From positions 8,993,515 through 9,057,514 of the forward strand of contig NC_058160.1 in the NCBI RefSeq assembly GCF_020080835.1: DNA of 64,000 nt, in the 5' to 3' direction. A model generated the notes under the pieces. That model saw nothing but the letters and a program-made list of their open reading frames with translations, was not told the origin of the DNA and searched no databases. The position numbers were made by a program, and so were the translations under genes. Source of the DNA: Cotesia glomerata (taxonomy: Eukaryota; Arthropoda; Insecta; Hymenoptera; Braconidae). Positions 35,167 to 47,201 of this stretch are shown here, one piece after another. Every line of letters begins with the position of its first letter. Position 1 is the stretch's first letter.

Positions 35167-36946
35167 TAAAGAGGTACGAAAAAAGATCTTCAAAAGACAC
35201 CGGTATCGTTAACTCTGCCGCCCATCTTCCGGCAGATATCGATAGTCGGTAGTGTGGAGATTTTTACCCACTAAAAAAAACATTCCTCTTCCCCTCTCCC
35301 CTAGATGGTACGGGGAGGACTGGATTGGAACCGCGTTAGCATTACTTCAATCCAGTCGTGCTGCGTCTCACTACGCCTACTCCTGGCTACTGGTCCCTTT
35401 CTGCGATTTTGTCTTTCAGGAGGTGCTGTGCATAAACTGCAACAGCTGACCAGTTTTCCTCTTGTTTGATCATATAGGTCACCAGGCTTGAGGGGGAGAG
35501 CCTGGTGCCTATGATCTCTTCGGTGCTTTTTCTGTAGTCCTTCCATCGAGCACACTCGAAGAATGTGTGTTCGGCGTCGTCGATTTTATCCGGGCAGTAT
35601 TTGCACGTTGGTGTGCTGTGCAAACCCATCTTGAAAAGATAGGCATTGAACTGCCCATGTCCCGTCAATAGCTGGGTCAGGAAGAAGTCCGTATCCCCGT
35701 GCTTCCGAGAGAGCCAGACGTTGATGTTTGGGATCAGGCGCGCCGTCCATCTGCCCGTCTCTCCCGATGTCCATCGGTCCTGCCACTCTTGCTGCGTTTC
35801 CGCCTTTATCCTCGTTCTTGCGTCCTTCATGTTATCATCACTGTCTTTAGCGTCATAGAGTTTTGCTCTTTCGAACGTTAATAGGTCGATGGGCGCGGCT
35901 CCTGCAATGACCAATACAGCCGCTTCGGAAACTGTGCGGTAGGCGCAGGCAACCCTGAGAGCGCCTCGCCGCTGTACTGCTGCGATCTTTCGCCAGTAGG
36001 TCTTCTGCTTTAATATGTCTGCCCATATCTCCGCTCCATAAAGCAGTACCGAGTGGACTGCTTCTAGAAGAACTCTTCTCTTTTTTGTTCTTGGTCCCAT
36101 GGTGTTGGTCATAATTCTTGCTAAGCTAGACACATTCTTGCTGGCTTTCTTGCATGCACTGTCGAGGTGTTCACGGAAAGATAGTTTCTCGTCTATCATT
36201 ACCCCTAGATACCGCAGGGCCCTTGTTGACGTCAGCGTTGTTCCTCCCATGTCCATAGCGAATGGTTTTGGAAACCATTTTTGACGGGTCAAAACGACCA
36301 TCTCGGTTTTCTGTTTGGCGAGTTTCAGGTGATGCTTATCGAGCCAAGTCTCGACGGTGTCGACGGTTTCCCGAACTAGCAGTTCGGCCTCTTCCACGCT
36401 GTCCGCCACTATAGTGGCTGCAACGTCGTCTGCAAAGCCTGTTAGCTCTACTTGCTCTGGCAACGGGATTTCAAGAAGCTCTTCGTAGTCTGCGTTCCAT
36501 AGATCAGGCCCCATTATTGAGCCTTGCGGCACGCCAGCCGTTATGGCGTATTCTTGTGGGCCTTCAGTAGTTTCCACTATTAGCTTTCTATCGTCAAGTT
36601 AGTTGTCGACTAGTGCCAGATTTTCTGGCTCCGCGTCAAACTTGTGCTCCAGAGCGTCTAAAATTGTCTCCCCAATTTGCGCTGTTAAATGCGTTTTTGA
36701 CATCTAGCGTGAGGAGAAGACATACTTTACGAGCTTTGAGGCTACCAGACCATGCTTGTGTTGCTGTCTTTATGACTTTCTTGATCGCTCCGACTGTCGA
36801 ATGACCTTTCCGGAAGCCATGCTGGTTGGTGGCAAAACCTCCAGCACGGTCGATGTCGTCGCGAAGTCTCCCTTGTATGAGCTTCTCGAGCAGTTTTCCA
36901 GCAATGTCTAGCATACAGAGTGGTCTAAACGACGAGTGTGTGTGTG

Positions 36947-36977
<31 letters not shown>

Positions 36978-37110
36978 CCCCTTAGGGGGGGGAATCCTTT
37001 TTACGGATTCTAGGCGTAGCTGTTTGGCCTGGATATGTGGCGACTCGACGCAGCGTCAAACTAAAACTCGACGCTAACGCCCCTACCCACTAAACCCTAA
37101 ACCCCTTTCC

Positions 37111-37170
<60 letters not shown>

Positions 37171-39429
37171 TATGTGTACCACTTATAACTTTTGAACGGC
37201 TCATCTGATTTTATCGCGGTTAGTGCCATTTGAAAGGGCTTGGCCAAACTTAGATTTTGAGTATAATTATATATGGACTGATTCGGATGAGTAGATTCTG
37301 AGAAATCCTAAAAAAACTAAGAAAAAAAATTTTTTCAAATGTGGTTTTTTTGGATAACTTTTAAACGGCTCCACCGATCGATTTCAAAAACTAATCAGCT
37401 CTAGACATAGAACTCTAAAAAACCATGTCGATCGCCACCAAGCTGGTCGAAATCGGTTAATTCGTTCGAGAGATATCGTGAACGAAAGAAAACCAAAAAA
37501 AGTGTTTTTTCGAAATTACTCGGAAATTTTTGGTTCGATCAATCAAAACCTGAAAATTCTTCATGATGCTAATAAAACTGCGTCGAATGCCGCCAACCGC
37601 GTGAAAATCGGTTGATCCATTCAAAAGTTATTGCGGTTTGAAAATTCCAAACTAGTGTTCTATGAAACTTCTATCAGACTTTTGAGCTCGAAGAGCTTAA
37701 ATGCATAGAAATACTATCTCTTTGAGCTCATTGAGCTCAAAATATCACATAAATTATATTTTGAGCTCAAAAATCTCAAAAACGTCACAAGTACAATTTT
37801 AAGCGCCCAGGTATGGAATTAGCGGGAAGTTGCAGGGATGGCCTTTAGGGTGAACCGTTTTACTAATTTTTTTAATAAAAATTAGTGTCTTATTTAGCTG
37901 CAGTTTTGATATTTTTTTTTCTATTTCAATAAAATAAAATAAAAAATTAAATTAATTGAATAAAATAAGATTTATTACATTTTGTTACTCAACAATGACT
38001 GGAGTGGGAGTAACGTTGTTTGTACTTGGAAAAATGCTGGAAAATGGACCAAAAAAGATGCTCCCGTATAGAGGATGGTTTCCTTATAATTACTCTCATC
38101 CATTATTGTATTCCTTATCCGCTGGCCAGCAAGCGCTGACGATGATCATCGCCGGAGCGGTCAACGCAGCGTACGATACATTTTTCCCTGGAGTGATGTT
38201 CCTCGTTTGTGCCCAGGTAAATATATTCAAGCATCGTTTCAAAGTCATGCTGGATTCCCTGGAAATGGAAAATTATTATGAAAAAATCAACAAAAATCAC
38301 AAAGTCGACCATAGAAAAGTTAATTATGTATTCAGCGAATGCGTCAGACATCACATTTCTATTTTCAAGTAATTGAATAATGTCATTTTTTTACTAATTC
38401 TGTATTAAAAATTGTAAAATTTTTTTTTTTAGATTATTCGACGATATCAGCAAAGTATTTTCCACTATTATATTTGTTCAATATTCTGTTGGATCAGTGA
38501 TTTTTTGCACGAGTATTTATCGCATGTCGGACATGGATGTAATGACAATAGAGTTTGTCTCGAATATTTTTTATATTGGGAGTATGCTGTCGCAAATATT
38601 TTTACTTTGCGTTTCTGCGAATCAAGTGACCTTAGAGGTAAGCTTAGAAAAAATAAATTATCTTAATAAAAGTATAAAATGTAATATTATAAAAAATAAA
38701 ACCAATAAGTAGAAAATAATTTTGAATGAATTTATAATAAAAAAAAATTTTGTAATAAAATTGTAAATATTTTATCTATGATACTATTAAAAATATTTAT
38801 TTTTAATTTTTCTAAAGGAAAATTATTATGAAAACATATTTTTTATCTATATAAAATAAAATTTTTTGCTAATTACTCTATTTTTACTTCAAATTTATTA
38901 AAAATTATTTTCTTTTTTAATTCAATTAGCTATTAAAAATTTTTTTTTTTTTTAAAACAATAATTAATCTTCAATATTTTTAATCTAATTAAAAAACAGA
39001 AAGGTTAGATTGTAATTTTATACTTCATTAAAATATCGATAATATAAATTAAAATATATAAATTAATAAATAAATTTATAAATAAGTAATTTGAATTAAA
39101 AAAGAAAATTATTTTTTATGCAACTTATTAAAAAAATTTTTCCAGTTCCAGGATTTAAATACCGCGTTGTATGACAGTAAATGGTTCGCAGTTGACAATA
39201 ACGCTCGCAAGTCCTTAATAATAATGATGATAAATTCTCAAAATCAAGTAACTTTTACAACCGGACACATAGTTACACTTTCACTTGACTCATTTACAAG
39301 CGTAATGCCTCAAATTATCCTTTTTCAAATGATCAACAATTAAATATAAAATATTAAATAAAAAATTTCTTCCAGCTGGTGAAACTCTCATACACAATCT
39401 ACAACGTCCTCCAGCAATCATCTGAATGA
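33683..39429 (+). CDS. OR8: odorant receptor, intact
   Basis: Odorant receptor, 390 aa. Exons: 33683-34041, 37970-38368, 38433-38637, 39146-39301, 39376-39429. Exon 1 opens DILPECFFIFTCIGLWKP. The exon 2 acceptor is AATAAG before A at 37970, giving RFITFCYS as in OR1. Exon 2 has LPYRGWFPYNYS, exon 3 CVSANQVTLE, and exon 5 LVKLSYTIYNVLQQSSE. Intron 1 (3.9 kb) holds a Helitron and a retrotransposon-bearing repeat. Sequence character is nearest OR1 (SANQVTLE, RFxT). Confidence 0.92.
34079..34876 (+). mobile_element. Helitron family 1 copy in OR8 intron 1
   Basis: TC at 34079 (preceded by TTA rather than a clear A) and CTAG|T at 34873-34876 with the GCAGTCACATAGTAACTGC hairpin. The internal inverted arm pair is present twice in tandem (about 34310-34520 and 34540-34760), so unit number varies between copies. 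Confidence 0.75.
35387..36577 (-). pseudogene. R1-clade-like reverse transcriptase, C-terminal part
   Basis: A 396-residue open frame. It contains AGVPQGSIMGPDLWN, the catalytic FADD (GFADDVAATIV), the LGVMIDEKLSF block, LLYGAEIWA, and a C-terminal zinc knuckle C-x2-C-x8-H-x4-C (CKYCPDKIDDAEHTFFEC). The order fits non-LTR elements of the R1 group. It lacks the N-terminal endonuclease and the RT fingers in this frame; the fingers are in the next frame at 36636-36914. The 3' end has a poly-A (poly-T at 35136-35165 on the plus strand) lying on a (TG)n tract. It is a 5'-truncated, frameshifted copy. Confidence 0.85.
36636..36914 (-). pseudogene. Reverse transcriptase fingers/palm, frameshifted from 35387-36577
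   Basis: Reads LDIAGKLLEKLIQGRL, QHGFRKGHSTVGAI and LLTLDVKNAFNSANW, the RT blocks that precede the FADD block. It is out of frame with the downstream part, so at least one frameshift separates them. It ends near the (TG)n at 36936, the 5' truncation point. Confidence 0.8.
36961..37112 (-). mobile_element. Short retroelement tail in a (TG)n tract
   Basis: Poly-T at 36961-36977, then GAATCCTTTTTACGGATTC and GACTCGACGCAGCGTC, then (TG)n again. Nearly identical to 8592-8730. It is too short to code. It is read as the 3' end of a different non-LTR element that also lies within a TG tract. Confidence 0.6.
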
Positions 39430-40137
39430 ACAAAAAATTATTTGTTAAAATTTGTTGAATAGAATCAAAAAAAAAATAGTAAAAAATTTCAGACCTCCAA
39501 ATTTAAGCAATTAAAAATTAAACAATTTTCATTTTAAAACAAAAAAATTGACTGAGCGTCAGCTAAATAGAAGCGATCCTTTCTCTTCGGAGATTCAAGT
39601 GCAACTGTCGCATCCCTTATTTTATTATTCACCATCGATCGCCAGCACAAACGAACTCGCGAGTATATTTTTTAAAAATTTATTCCGCAAACTTAAACTT
39701 TTATTCCCGTCACAGTAATTTAAAATTCACTTGCGACAATGTTTTTCCTTTCTTTTCGACTATTTATATCTCTCATAATAAAATTATTTTATCTATTATA
39801 CAAAATTTAATTCGCAACATTATAAAGTCGATTCAAACCCCTTATTTTCCACGGATGTCGTTGTGTTAGTTGGAAATATAAAATTTACCTCTTGCTATTT
39901 ATATTCATCCCTTTGTCTAGTCCCATCATTTTTAGATCTCTAGACATTGTGGAGTCAATTCCCCTCATTGTCATTGTTATCCGGGAATTTAAAATTCACC
40001 ACGTTGACATTTTATTTCAACTCTTACTTCTATTTCTGTAAAAGCTCCCACTTTTTCCACAGCAGCTAATAAATTAAACATTTACATTTATTAAAAGCTG
40101 AAAGACAGTAAGGTTCTTTGTTTCCTCACTCCTCGAC
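39430..40137. other. OR8-OR9 spacer
   Basis: About 700 bp with slightly higher GC than the introns. No transposon or gene is recognised. It should contain the OR9 promoter, but no motif can be assigned. Confidence 0.4.
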
Positions 40138-42929
40138 ATGGACGTTCTCCAGGAAAACTTTTCAGTCCTGTGCTACCTGGGGGTGTGGAAGCCGCTCAAT
40201 TGTTCTGGCGTAGCCTCTTTCTTATACAATTTATACACTCTTCTGATCGCAGCAATGTCTCACACGATGTTATTCACCCAGATTTTAGACCTTATCATTA
40301 GCACCAAGACAATAAGCGACTTTACGAACAACATCTTCATAGTGTCGGCGATTCTTACTGGATGTTTGAAAGTATATCGATTCATACGGAGTCGCAATAC
40401 TTTTATTTATATTATCAATAGTTTAAAAAGAGGAATTTTTAAACCAGCGAATCAAAATGAAATTATCATCTGGAATAATTATGCACGATTAACCAGGTAT
40501 TTATTTATATTTTAATTATTAATTTAATTTTTTTCAGATTTTCTATTTTTAGGTAGATTTTTTTAGTAATTTATATTATGATTATTAAATAATTTTTTTG
40601 ATTTTCTAAATTATTCCTCCGTTTTTTATTAATTTTTCAGGATAATCATATGATAAAATCGGTTTTTTTTTTTGTGAAATTTAGTGTCATTGCAAAGGCC
40701 TTGATTTGAATTTGTGCCTTTTCAAAGTTTCATATCATTCTCACCGATAGTCAATTTATTATGATAAGTATTTAGGCTGCATTTAAAAATGCTCTATCTC
40801 TAAATACATAATTAAGAAATGACCTTATATCTTGTGAACTATTGACATTTTTAAAGATATAAACTCACCCCGACATTACACTCATCAAGACCTTTCATTT
40901 GAGTACCCACATCAATTTTTCATATATTTATATATATTATATATATATGTATATATGAAAAATATATCAAAATGCGTGTGGGTACTCAAATGAAAGCTCT
41001 TGATAAGTGTAACATCGGGATGAGCTTATGTCTTTAAAAACGTCAATATTTAAGAAATGACCTTCATGTATCTCGTGAACTACTGATATTTTAAGAGATA
41101 TAAGCTCATTCCGATATTACACTCATCGAGACCTTTCATTTGAGTACCCACATCAATTTTTCATATATTTATATATATTATATACATGTATATATGAAAA
41201 ATATATCAAAAAGCATGTGAGTACTCAAATGAAAGCTCTTGATGAGTGTAACATCGAGATGAGCTTATATCTTTAAAATATATATTATATATTTATGTAT
41301 GAAAAATATGTCAAAAATGCATGTGGGTATTCAAATGAAAGCTCTTGATGAGTGTAACATCGGGATGAGCTTATTTCTTTAAAAACGTCAATATTTAAGA
41401 AATTACAGTGCAATTTAACAAAAGTCATTATTTAAAAAAGCAAAATTTTATTTATTTATAGTTCACAGGTCACAGCAGTCACATAGTGACTGCAAGGCTG
41501 CTAGTTTTTTTTTATTAGTGTAGTTTTTTAAAATTACTACACAAAATTTTTTACATTTTATTTATTAACTTCTTTTCTTTAATAATGGTCCAAAATGAAA
41601 TTTTTTTTCTTCATAAGCCTTGTGGATAAAAAAACAAAAAGAAAATATTTCCAGACTTGTCACGATAGCAGCGACAACATCTCTTGTAATAGGACTGATT
41701 GTAATGTCCTACGCACTCTGCTCATTCAACATTCCAAGAAAACAATTACTGTACCAAGCCTGGCTGCCTTACAATTATACATCTCGGCCGATTGTCTACT
41801 GGGTGTCATCGATGGAGCAGCTCGTTACAGTTTACATTCTCGCCGGAATAAACTTTTCATTCGACCTGATTTTCTTCGGAACAATGCTGAACATTTGTGC
41901 ACAAATAAAAGTTCTGAAGCTTCGATACAAAGTTGCTTTGTCGCAATTCTACTCTGTTGATTCCAACAACAATGACATACTCGAGCTAAAAGATGTCAGC
42001 AAACTTATTGCTGAATATACGACATCACATGAGTCAATAATAAAGTAAATTTTATTGCTCAAAATTTATTTTTCATTGTATTAATTAAAAAAATTTCGAA
42101 CAGATTATTCAATACGGCTCACCATTTATTTTCTACAATTGTCACCATCCAATACTGCACCAGCTCAGTCGCATTTTGTACAAGTGCATTTAATATTACA
42201 AAAATGAAATTTTTCTCTTTTCATTTCTTCTCGACTGCGCTTTACATCAACAATGTTATGATTGAGCTATTCATACTCTGCGTTTCTTCCAATGAAGTAA
42301 CACTTCAGGTAACATTGAAATTTTTCTCAACAGTAGCAACTAGCAGTTCATTTTTTTACTCGCAAATTCTACTGAAGTAACAAAAAAAATTTTTTACACA
42401 GAAAAAAAAATGTTCTTGAATCAAGTAAATAATTTTGAAGAACTTAATCTTCTTGGTTTGAGTAGAAAAATTCTTAAACTAATAATTTTTTCTTGATTTA
42501 AGAAAATTTTACTTGATTTAAGAATTTTTCGTCTTGATTCAAGACAATTTACTTCTTCAAAATTATTTGTTGGTTAGAGGATTTTTCTCTCGATTTGCTA
42601 TTTATTTGATGAAGAAATTTTTTATTAATGCAAAAATATATTTAAAGTTTGCAGATTTAGGCAAAGCTTTTTATGATTGTCAGTGGTATGCGATAAATAA
42701 TGCCAACAAAAAATCACTTGGAATAATGATAACTAACACCGTAAAGCCAATTTACTTCACTTGTGGTTATATTATCCATTTATCACTCGATTCTTTTACG
42801 AGCGTAAGTAAAATTTATTTTAAGCTAATCAAACATTAAAAAATAAAAAATATTTATTTAAAAATTATATTTTGACAGGTACTCAAACTTTCTTATAGTA
42901 TTTACAACGTCCTTCAAAGTTCATCATAA
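40138..42929 (+). CDS. OR9: odorant receptor, intact
   Basis: Odorant receptor, 386 aa. Exons: 40138-40496, 41655-42044, 42104-42308, 42648-42803, 42879-42929. Exon 1 opens DVLQENFSVLCYLGVWKP. Exon 2 starts after CCAG at 41655 (RLVTIAATTS) and has LLYQAWLPYNYT. Exon 3 ends CVSSNEVTLQ, exon 4 has the KPIYFTCGYI last helix, and exon 5 is VLKLSYSIYNVLQSSS. It starts a second subgroup (OR9-OR12) marked by the WKP, EVTL and FTCGY signatures. Introns 1 and 3 carry a Helitron and a palindrome-rich insert. Confidence 0.92.
40636..41504 (+). mobile_element. Helitron family 1 copy in OR9 intron 1
   Basis: The right end is intact: GCAGTCACATAGTGACTGC, then CTAG|T at 41501-41504. The left TC end is degraded; recognisable sequence starts at GGATAATCATATGATAAAAT. 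Three inverted arm units are present (about 40850-41030, 41090-41270, 41290-41390). Confidence 0.7.
42398..42580. repeat. Palindromic insert in OR9 intron 3
   Basis: Repeats CTTGAATCAAG, CTTGATTCAAG and CTTGATTTAAG, with CAAAATTATTT near the right end opposing AAATAATTTTG near the left. It is probably a short MITE. No gene. Confidence 0.45.
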
Positions 42930-43201
42930 ATACTTGTAGTCAATTTTTGTTTTAACTTCAAAATTTTGTTTTTGATTAGTACCAAAAATAATTATTACTC
43001 ACCATGAAGTTCTGTCTTACAAATTAATTTTTCAGCGAGCATCTGTGGATCTCAGAAAAAATTTTTTATGAAGTTCAAAATTATCTGACGTGTCTATTGT
43101 GTAAATAATTAGTAATTAAAAAAATGAACATAATTAATGCAAGTTAAATAAAAATGATCAATAATTAACAATTTTTAATTATTATAAGCACTGATTTTAA
43201 T
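42930..43201. other. OR9 3' spacer
   Basis: About 270 bp of AT-rich DNA up to the long-TIR element. No OR exon 1 is present, although OR10 starts on the far side of the element. Confidence 0.5.
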
Positions 43202-46200
43202 TAGTCTAGTCGAGAAGTGAGTTTTCTGCGAATAATCGTTAGCCACCTCTTTAAAATATGGCGATTGGTGCATTGGATTCAGAATTTTATTCTGAGTAAG
43301 AGGTACTCTTTAATTTTTCAGCCATTAAAAATTTCATTTGTTATAAACAAAAAACGAAAAGAAAAAAAGGTAGTCTCCATTTTGTAGCTATAACTTCAGA
43401 AATATTAAAGATATTTCAAATTTGAAAAAAGATCCTAAAAGAGGAAAAAATTTTAGTAAAATAAGTCTCGACTCCCGGAGTTGTATAGCTCTATTATTTA
43501 TAATTTTAATTTAACGGTGAAAATTGGGCTCCGCGCGACCTTTTCGCTGCCTAGACGTCGCCGCCAAGCAAAGTATGCAACACAAAATAATTTTTCTATA
43601 ACACTCAATATCAATTTAAAAATCTGAATAAATTATAGTGTCATCTAGACACTTGATGGAATATAGCCCCGCCAAAAAAAAATTTTTAGCTTGATTTTTG
43701 TTTAAGTTATTCAATTGTTAATTAACTAATTTTTCGTAGACTTGAGTTTTCATAAAATCTCTTATAAATGTTTAAAAAATGTGTCTATAAATTTTTTTTC
43801 TTTTGGGAGCTCTTGTTATATGAATAATGAACAAGACCGCGTAGTAAAAGTTTATAAAAGTTTTTTCATTTGTTTATAATGATTTTTCAAAGTTATCAAA
43901 AATTGAAATATCCGGCTAATGTTATAAAAAAAATTTTTTTTCCTAAATTTTTAATTTTGGTTGTTTTTGTATTGATATATTGCGTCTAGTAGCTTGGCTA
44001 AAAAATTTTTAACATTAATTGTTTAAAAATTTGTTATAAACAAATAGACAAATTGAATATTTTTGAAATTTTTTTTTTGCTATATTATTGTCTTAATAAA
44101 ATAATGATTTTTAAAAAAAAATTTTTTTCTTAAAAAAATTTTTTAATTGTTTATAATGATTTTTTTCATTTATCCACCATTTAAATTATTTATTAAGAAA
44201 TAATTTTTTTTTTAAATCATCATTTACAATTCTCAATATAATTATGGAAAAAATTTTTTTTTTATTTAAATTTCCATTGTTTATAAACAATTTGTTATAA
44301 ACAAATTTTCATTTTCATAATATTATTTTTCCGTAGAGAGGGATAGAATAATCTAATGAACACAGTTGCAGGAGCAGCAGCACTATATGGAGTGGAAGTT
44401 TGGGGTTGGGGGGAAGCAAAAGAGATCGAGAAGGTACAGGGAAGATTTTGTAAAATGGCACTAGGGGTCAATAGGAATACCCCAGGATATATTTGGAGAG
44501 CGGAAACAGGAGTGCAGAACATAAAAGTAACGATGAGGGAGAGAGCTGCTAGATATGTGAAGGATGTGCTGGCGATGGAGGACGACAGGTGGCCAAAAAT
44601 AGCGCTACGGGAAGAAATTAGAGGAATAATAAACAGAAATCCGTCAAAATGGGGCAAAAAAAAGCTTTCAGCGTTAAAAGAAATGGGATGTGAGGAAATA
44701 GCAGGAATGATATACAATAAAGAAGAAAATGAAAAAATAGAAGAAAAAATTGATGCAGGGATAGAAAGATATAAAGAAAAACTTAAGGAAGAGGATAAAA
44801 AAGCTATTGAGAGGTCAACATAATAAAATATATAAAAGAATAATGATCGCAGAGGATGAATACAATTATTGGAAGGATGACAAGAAAAGAGGTGAAGACA
44901 AAGAACAATCGGCAAGAATAAGATGCGGAAACATTGGAAGAGCTTATAAGAAAGGATATACAGAGTGGGAGTGTAGATTATGTAAAGAAAGTCTGGAAAC
45001 ACTAGCACATCTAGCAAAGTGCAAAGAAGTAAAGAAAGGAGTGAACGAGGAAGAAAAAAAGTATTTGGAAAAGTAGAATAAATTGGTAGATGAAGAAGAG
45101 ATTGAAAGGAAAATATGTTCAATTCTAAAAGGTGAAATAGATACGAACCTGTGTGAAATATTTAGGAAAATAGAAAAATTAATAAAAAGAAAGACAGAAG
45201 CCGATAAAGTTGGAGAAGAGAGTGCGGAGGTGGTACAGAGAACAGAGTGAAGAGTGCAGAAGGGGCAAGAGAAGAAAAGTTTGGCAATAAAATGAGAAAA
45301 GGGGATACCAAAGGATAAATTAAGTGTTATCAACTAATAATATTTTAAAATTTTTAAATGTTTAAAATAGTTAAAAAAGCCTTGAAATATTTAATATTTA
45401 TTTATAGTAATAATTATGACCTTTTTATATATATAACATAAAAAAAGAAAATTGTATAAAACTGTAAAGTTATGCAAATAAAACACTATATAATAAACTA
45501 AAGACTAAAAATTTTGAGTTTTTGCTTTGACAATTGTTAAGTAATAAATTGAAAATTCCAAAATTAAAAGAAAACAGTAAGAAAAACATAAATTATTGGC
45601 GTTAGATAATAAAATAAGGACAATAAAATCCAGAAAATGTACCCTTAACTGTGTAATAATGAGAATAAATAAAAAAAAACTGATAAACAAATGGAATTAA
45701 AAATATAAAAAAATTATTTTGGAGTAGTCCAATAATTACTCTATTAAATTGTGCTGAATCATAAAAGCCGTAACTTCAATAGTTTAAAAGATATAACTAT
45801 TTAAAAATTGAAGAAATGGATTTTTTTATAAACAAATGTTTATAAAAATTGAACCATAATAGATATCGAGCGTATGAAAAATTTTTCATATAAATCAATA
45901 AATTGTTTAAAAGATCGTCTTAAATGTCAAAGACCGTATCATCAATATTTCGGAAGCTATAACAATTTATAAGTTGATGAAATAGTTGACCGCTTCAACT
46001 TTGATGGGGTAAATTATTTTAAAATTTAATAAAAAATAGAGGAAAATTTTTTTTACAACTTTTATGCACATAGCTGTATTTGTAATTTTTTGGCGCTACT
46101 AATATTATGAAAATGAAAATTTGTTTATAACAAATTTTTTATAAAATAAACAATGGAAATTTAAATAAAAAAAAAAATTTTTCCATAATTATATTGAGAA

Positions 46201-47200
46201 TTGTAAATGATGATTTAAAAAAAAAAAATGATTTCTTAATAAATAATTTAAATGGTGGATAAATGAAAAAAATCATTATAAACAATTAAAAAAATTTTTT
46301 TTTAGAAATCATTATTTTATTAAGACGATAATACAGCAAAAAAAAATTTCAAAAATATTCAATTTGTCTATTTGTTTATAACAAATTTTTAAACAATTAA
46401 TGTTAAAAATTTTTTAGCCAAGCTACTAGACGCAATATATCAATACAAAAACAACCAAAATTAAAAATTTAGGAAAAAAAATTTTTTTTATAACATTAGC
46501 CAGATATTTCAATTTGTAATAACTTTGAAAAATCATTATAAACAAATGAAAAAACTTTTATAAACTTTTACTACGCGGTCTTGTTCATTATTCATATAAC
46601 AAGAGCTCCCAAAAGAAAAAAAATTTATAGACGCATTTTTTAAACATTTATAAGAGATTTTATAAAAACTCAAGTCTACGAAAAATTAGTTAATTAACAA
46701 TTGAATAACTTAAACAAAAATCAAGCTAAAAATTTTTTTTGGCGGGGCTATATTTCTTCAAGTGTCTAGATGACACTATAATTTATTCAGATTTTTAAAT
46801 TGATATTGAGTGTTATAAAAAAATTATTTTGTGTTGCATACTTTACTTGGCGGCGACGTCTAGGCAGCGAAAAGGTCGCGCGGAGCCCAATTTTCACCGT
46901 TAAATTAAAATTATAAATAATAGAGCTATACAACTCCGGGAGTCGAGACTTATTTTACTAAAATTTTTTCCTCTTTTAGGATCTTTTTTCAAATTTGAAA
47001 TATCTTTAATATTTCTGAAGTTATAGCTACAAAATGGAGACTACCTTTTTTGTTTATAACAAATGAAATTTTTAATGGCGGAAAAATTAAAAATTACCCA
47101 TTTCGCAGAATTAAATTCTGAATCCAATACATCAATCGCCGCATATTTTTAAGATTGGAACGACGATTTTTCGCATAAAACTCACTTCTCGACTAGACTA
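43202..47200. mobile_element. 4-kb element with about 1.1-kb terminal inverted repeats
   Basis: The left arm (43202 to about 44326) begins TAGTCTAGTCGAGAAGTGAG. The right arm (about 46100 to 47200) ends with the complement. The arms match along their length, including GACTCCCGGAGTTGTATAGC and its complement, and GGCGACGTCTAGGCAGCGAA. The single-copy middle (44330-46100) holds a reverse-transcriptase tail on the plus strand and AT-rich DNA. No transposase is seen. Target duplication is uncertain (at most ATT). It could be a foldback-type element or a palindrome formed around a retroelement. Confidence 0.75.
44356..45250 (+). pseudogene. Non-LTR reverse-transcriptase C-terminal fragment, frameshifted
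   Basis: Frame 44356-44823 reads AAALYGVEVWGWGEAKEIEK, QGRFCKMALGV, NTPGYIWRAE: the post-palm region of non-LTR RTs. A second frame (44807-45076, continuing to about 45250 past a stop) has RIRCGNIGRAYKKG and a zinc-knuckle-like C-x2-C-x8-H-x4-C (CRLCKESLETLAHLAKC). The two overlap in different frames. The RT catalytic core is absent. It lies in the unique middle of the long-TIR element, in a more A/G-rich composition than its surroundings. It is a different lineage from the R1-like copy at 35387. Confidence 0.7.
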
Positions 47201-47201
47201 T

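Larger units (their letters stand above)
34954..37872 (+). mobile_element. TTAACTTCCCGCT element, copy 5, hosting two retroelements
   Basis: The left end is TTAACTTCCCGCT at about 34957 and the right end GTGAACCGTTTTACTAA at about 37850-37868. Its TG tract is split into three parts (35110-35135, 36936-36960, 37113-37166). Between them are a minus-strand R1-like retroelement (35136-36935) and a short second retroelement tail (36961-37112). GAGCTC palindromes lie at about 37680-37790. Confidence 0.78.

Noticed and set aside
35646..36284. Several plus-strand frames of 60-70 residues
   Set aside because: Shadows of the minus-strand reverse transcriptase.
44295..45333. 275- and 129-residue serine/leucine-rich frames on the minus strand
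   Set aside because: They are antisense shadows of the A/G-rich reverse-transcriptase fragment on the plus strand.
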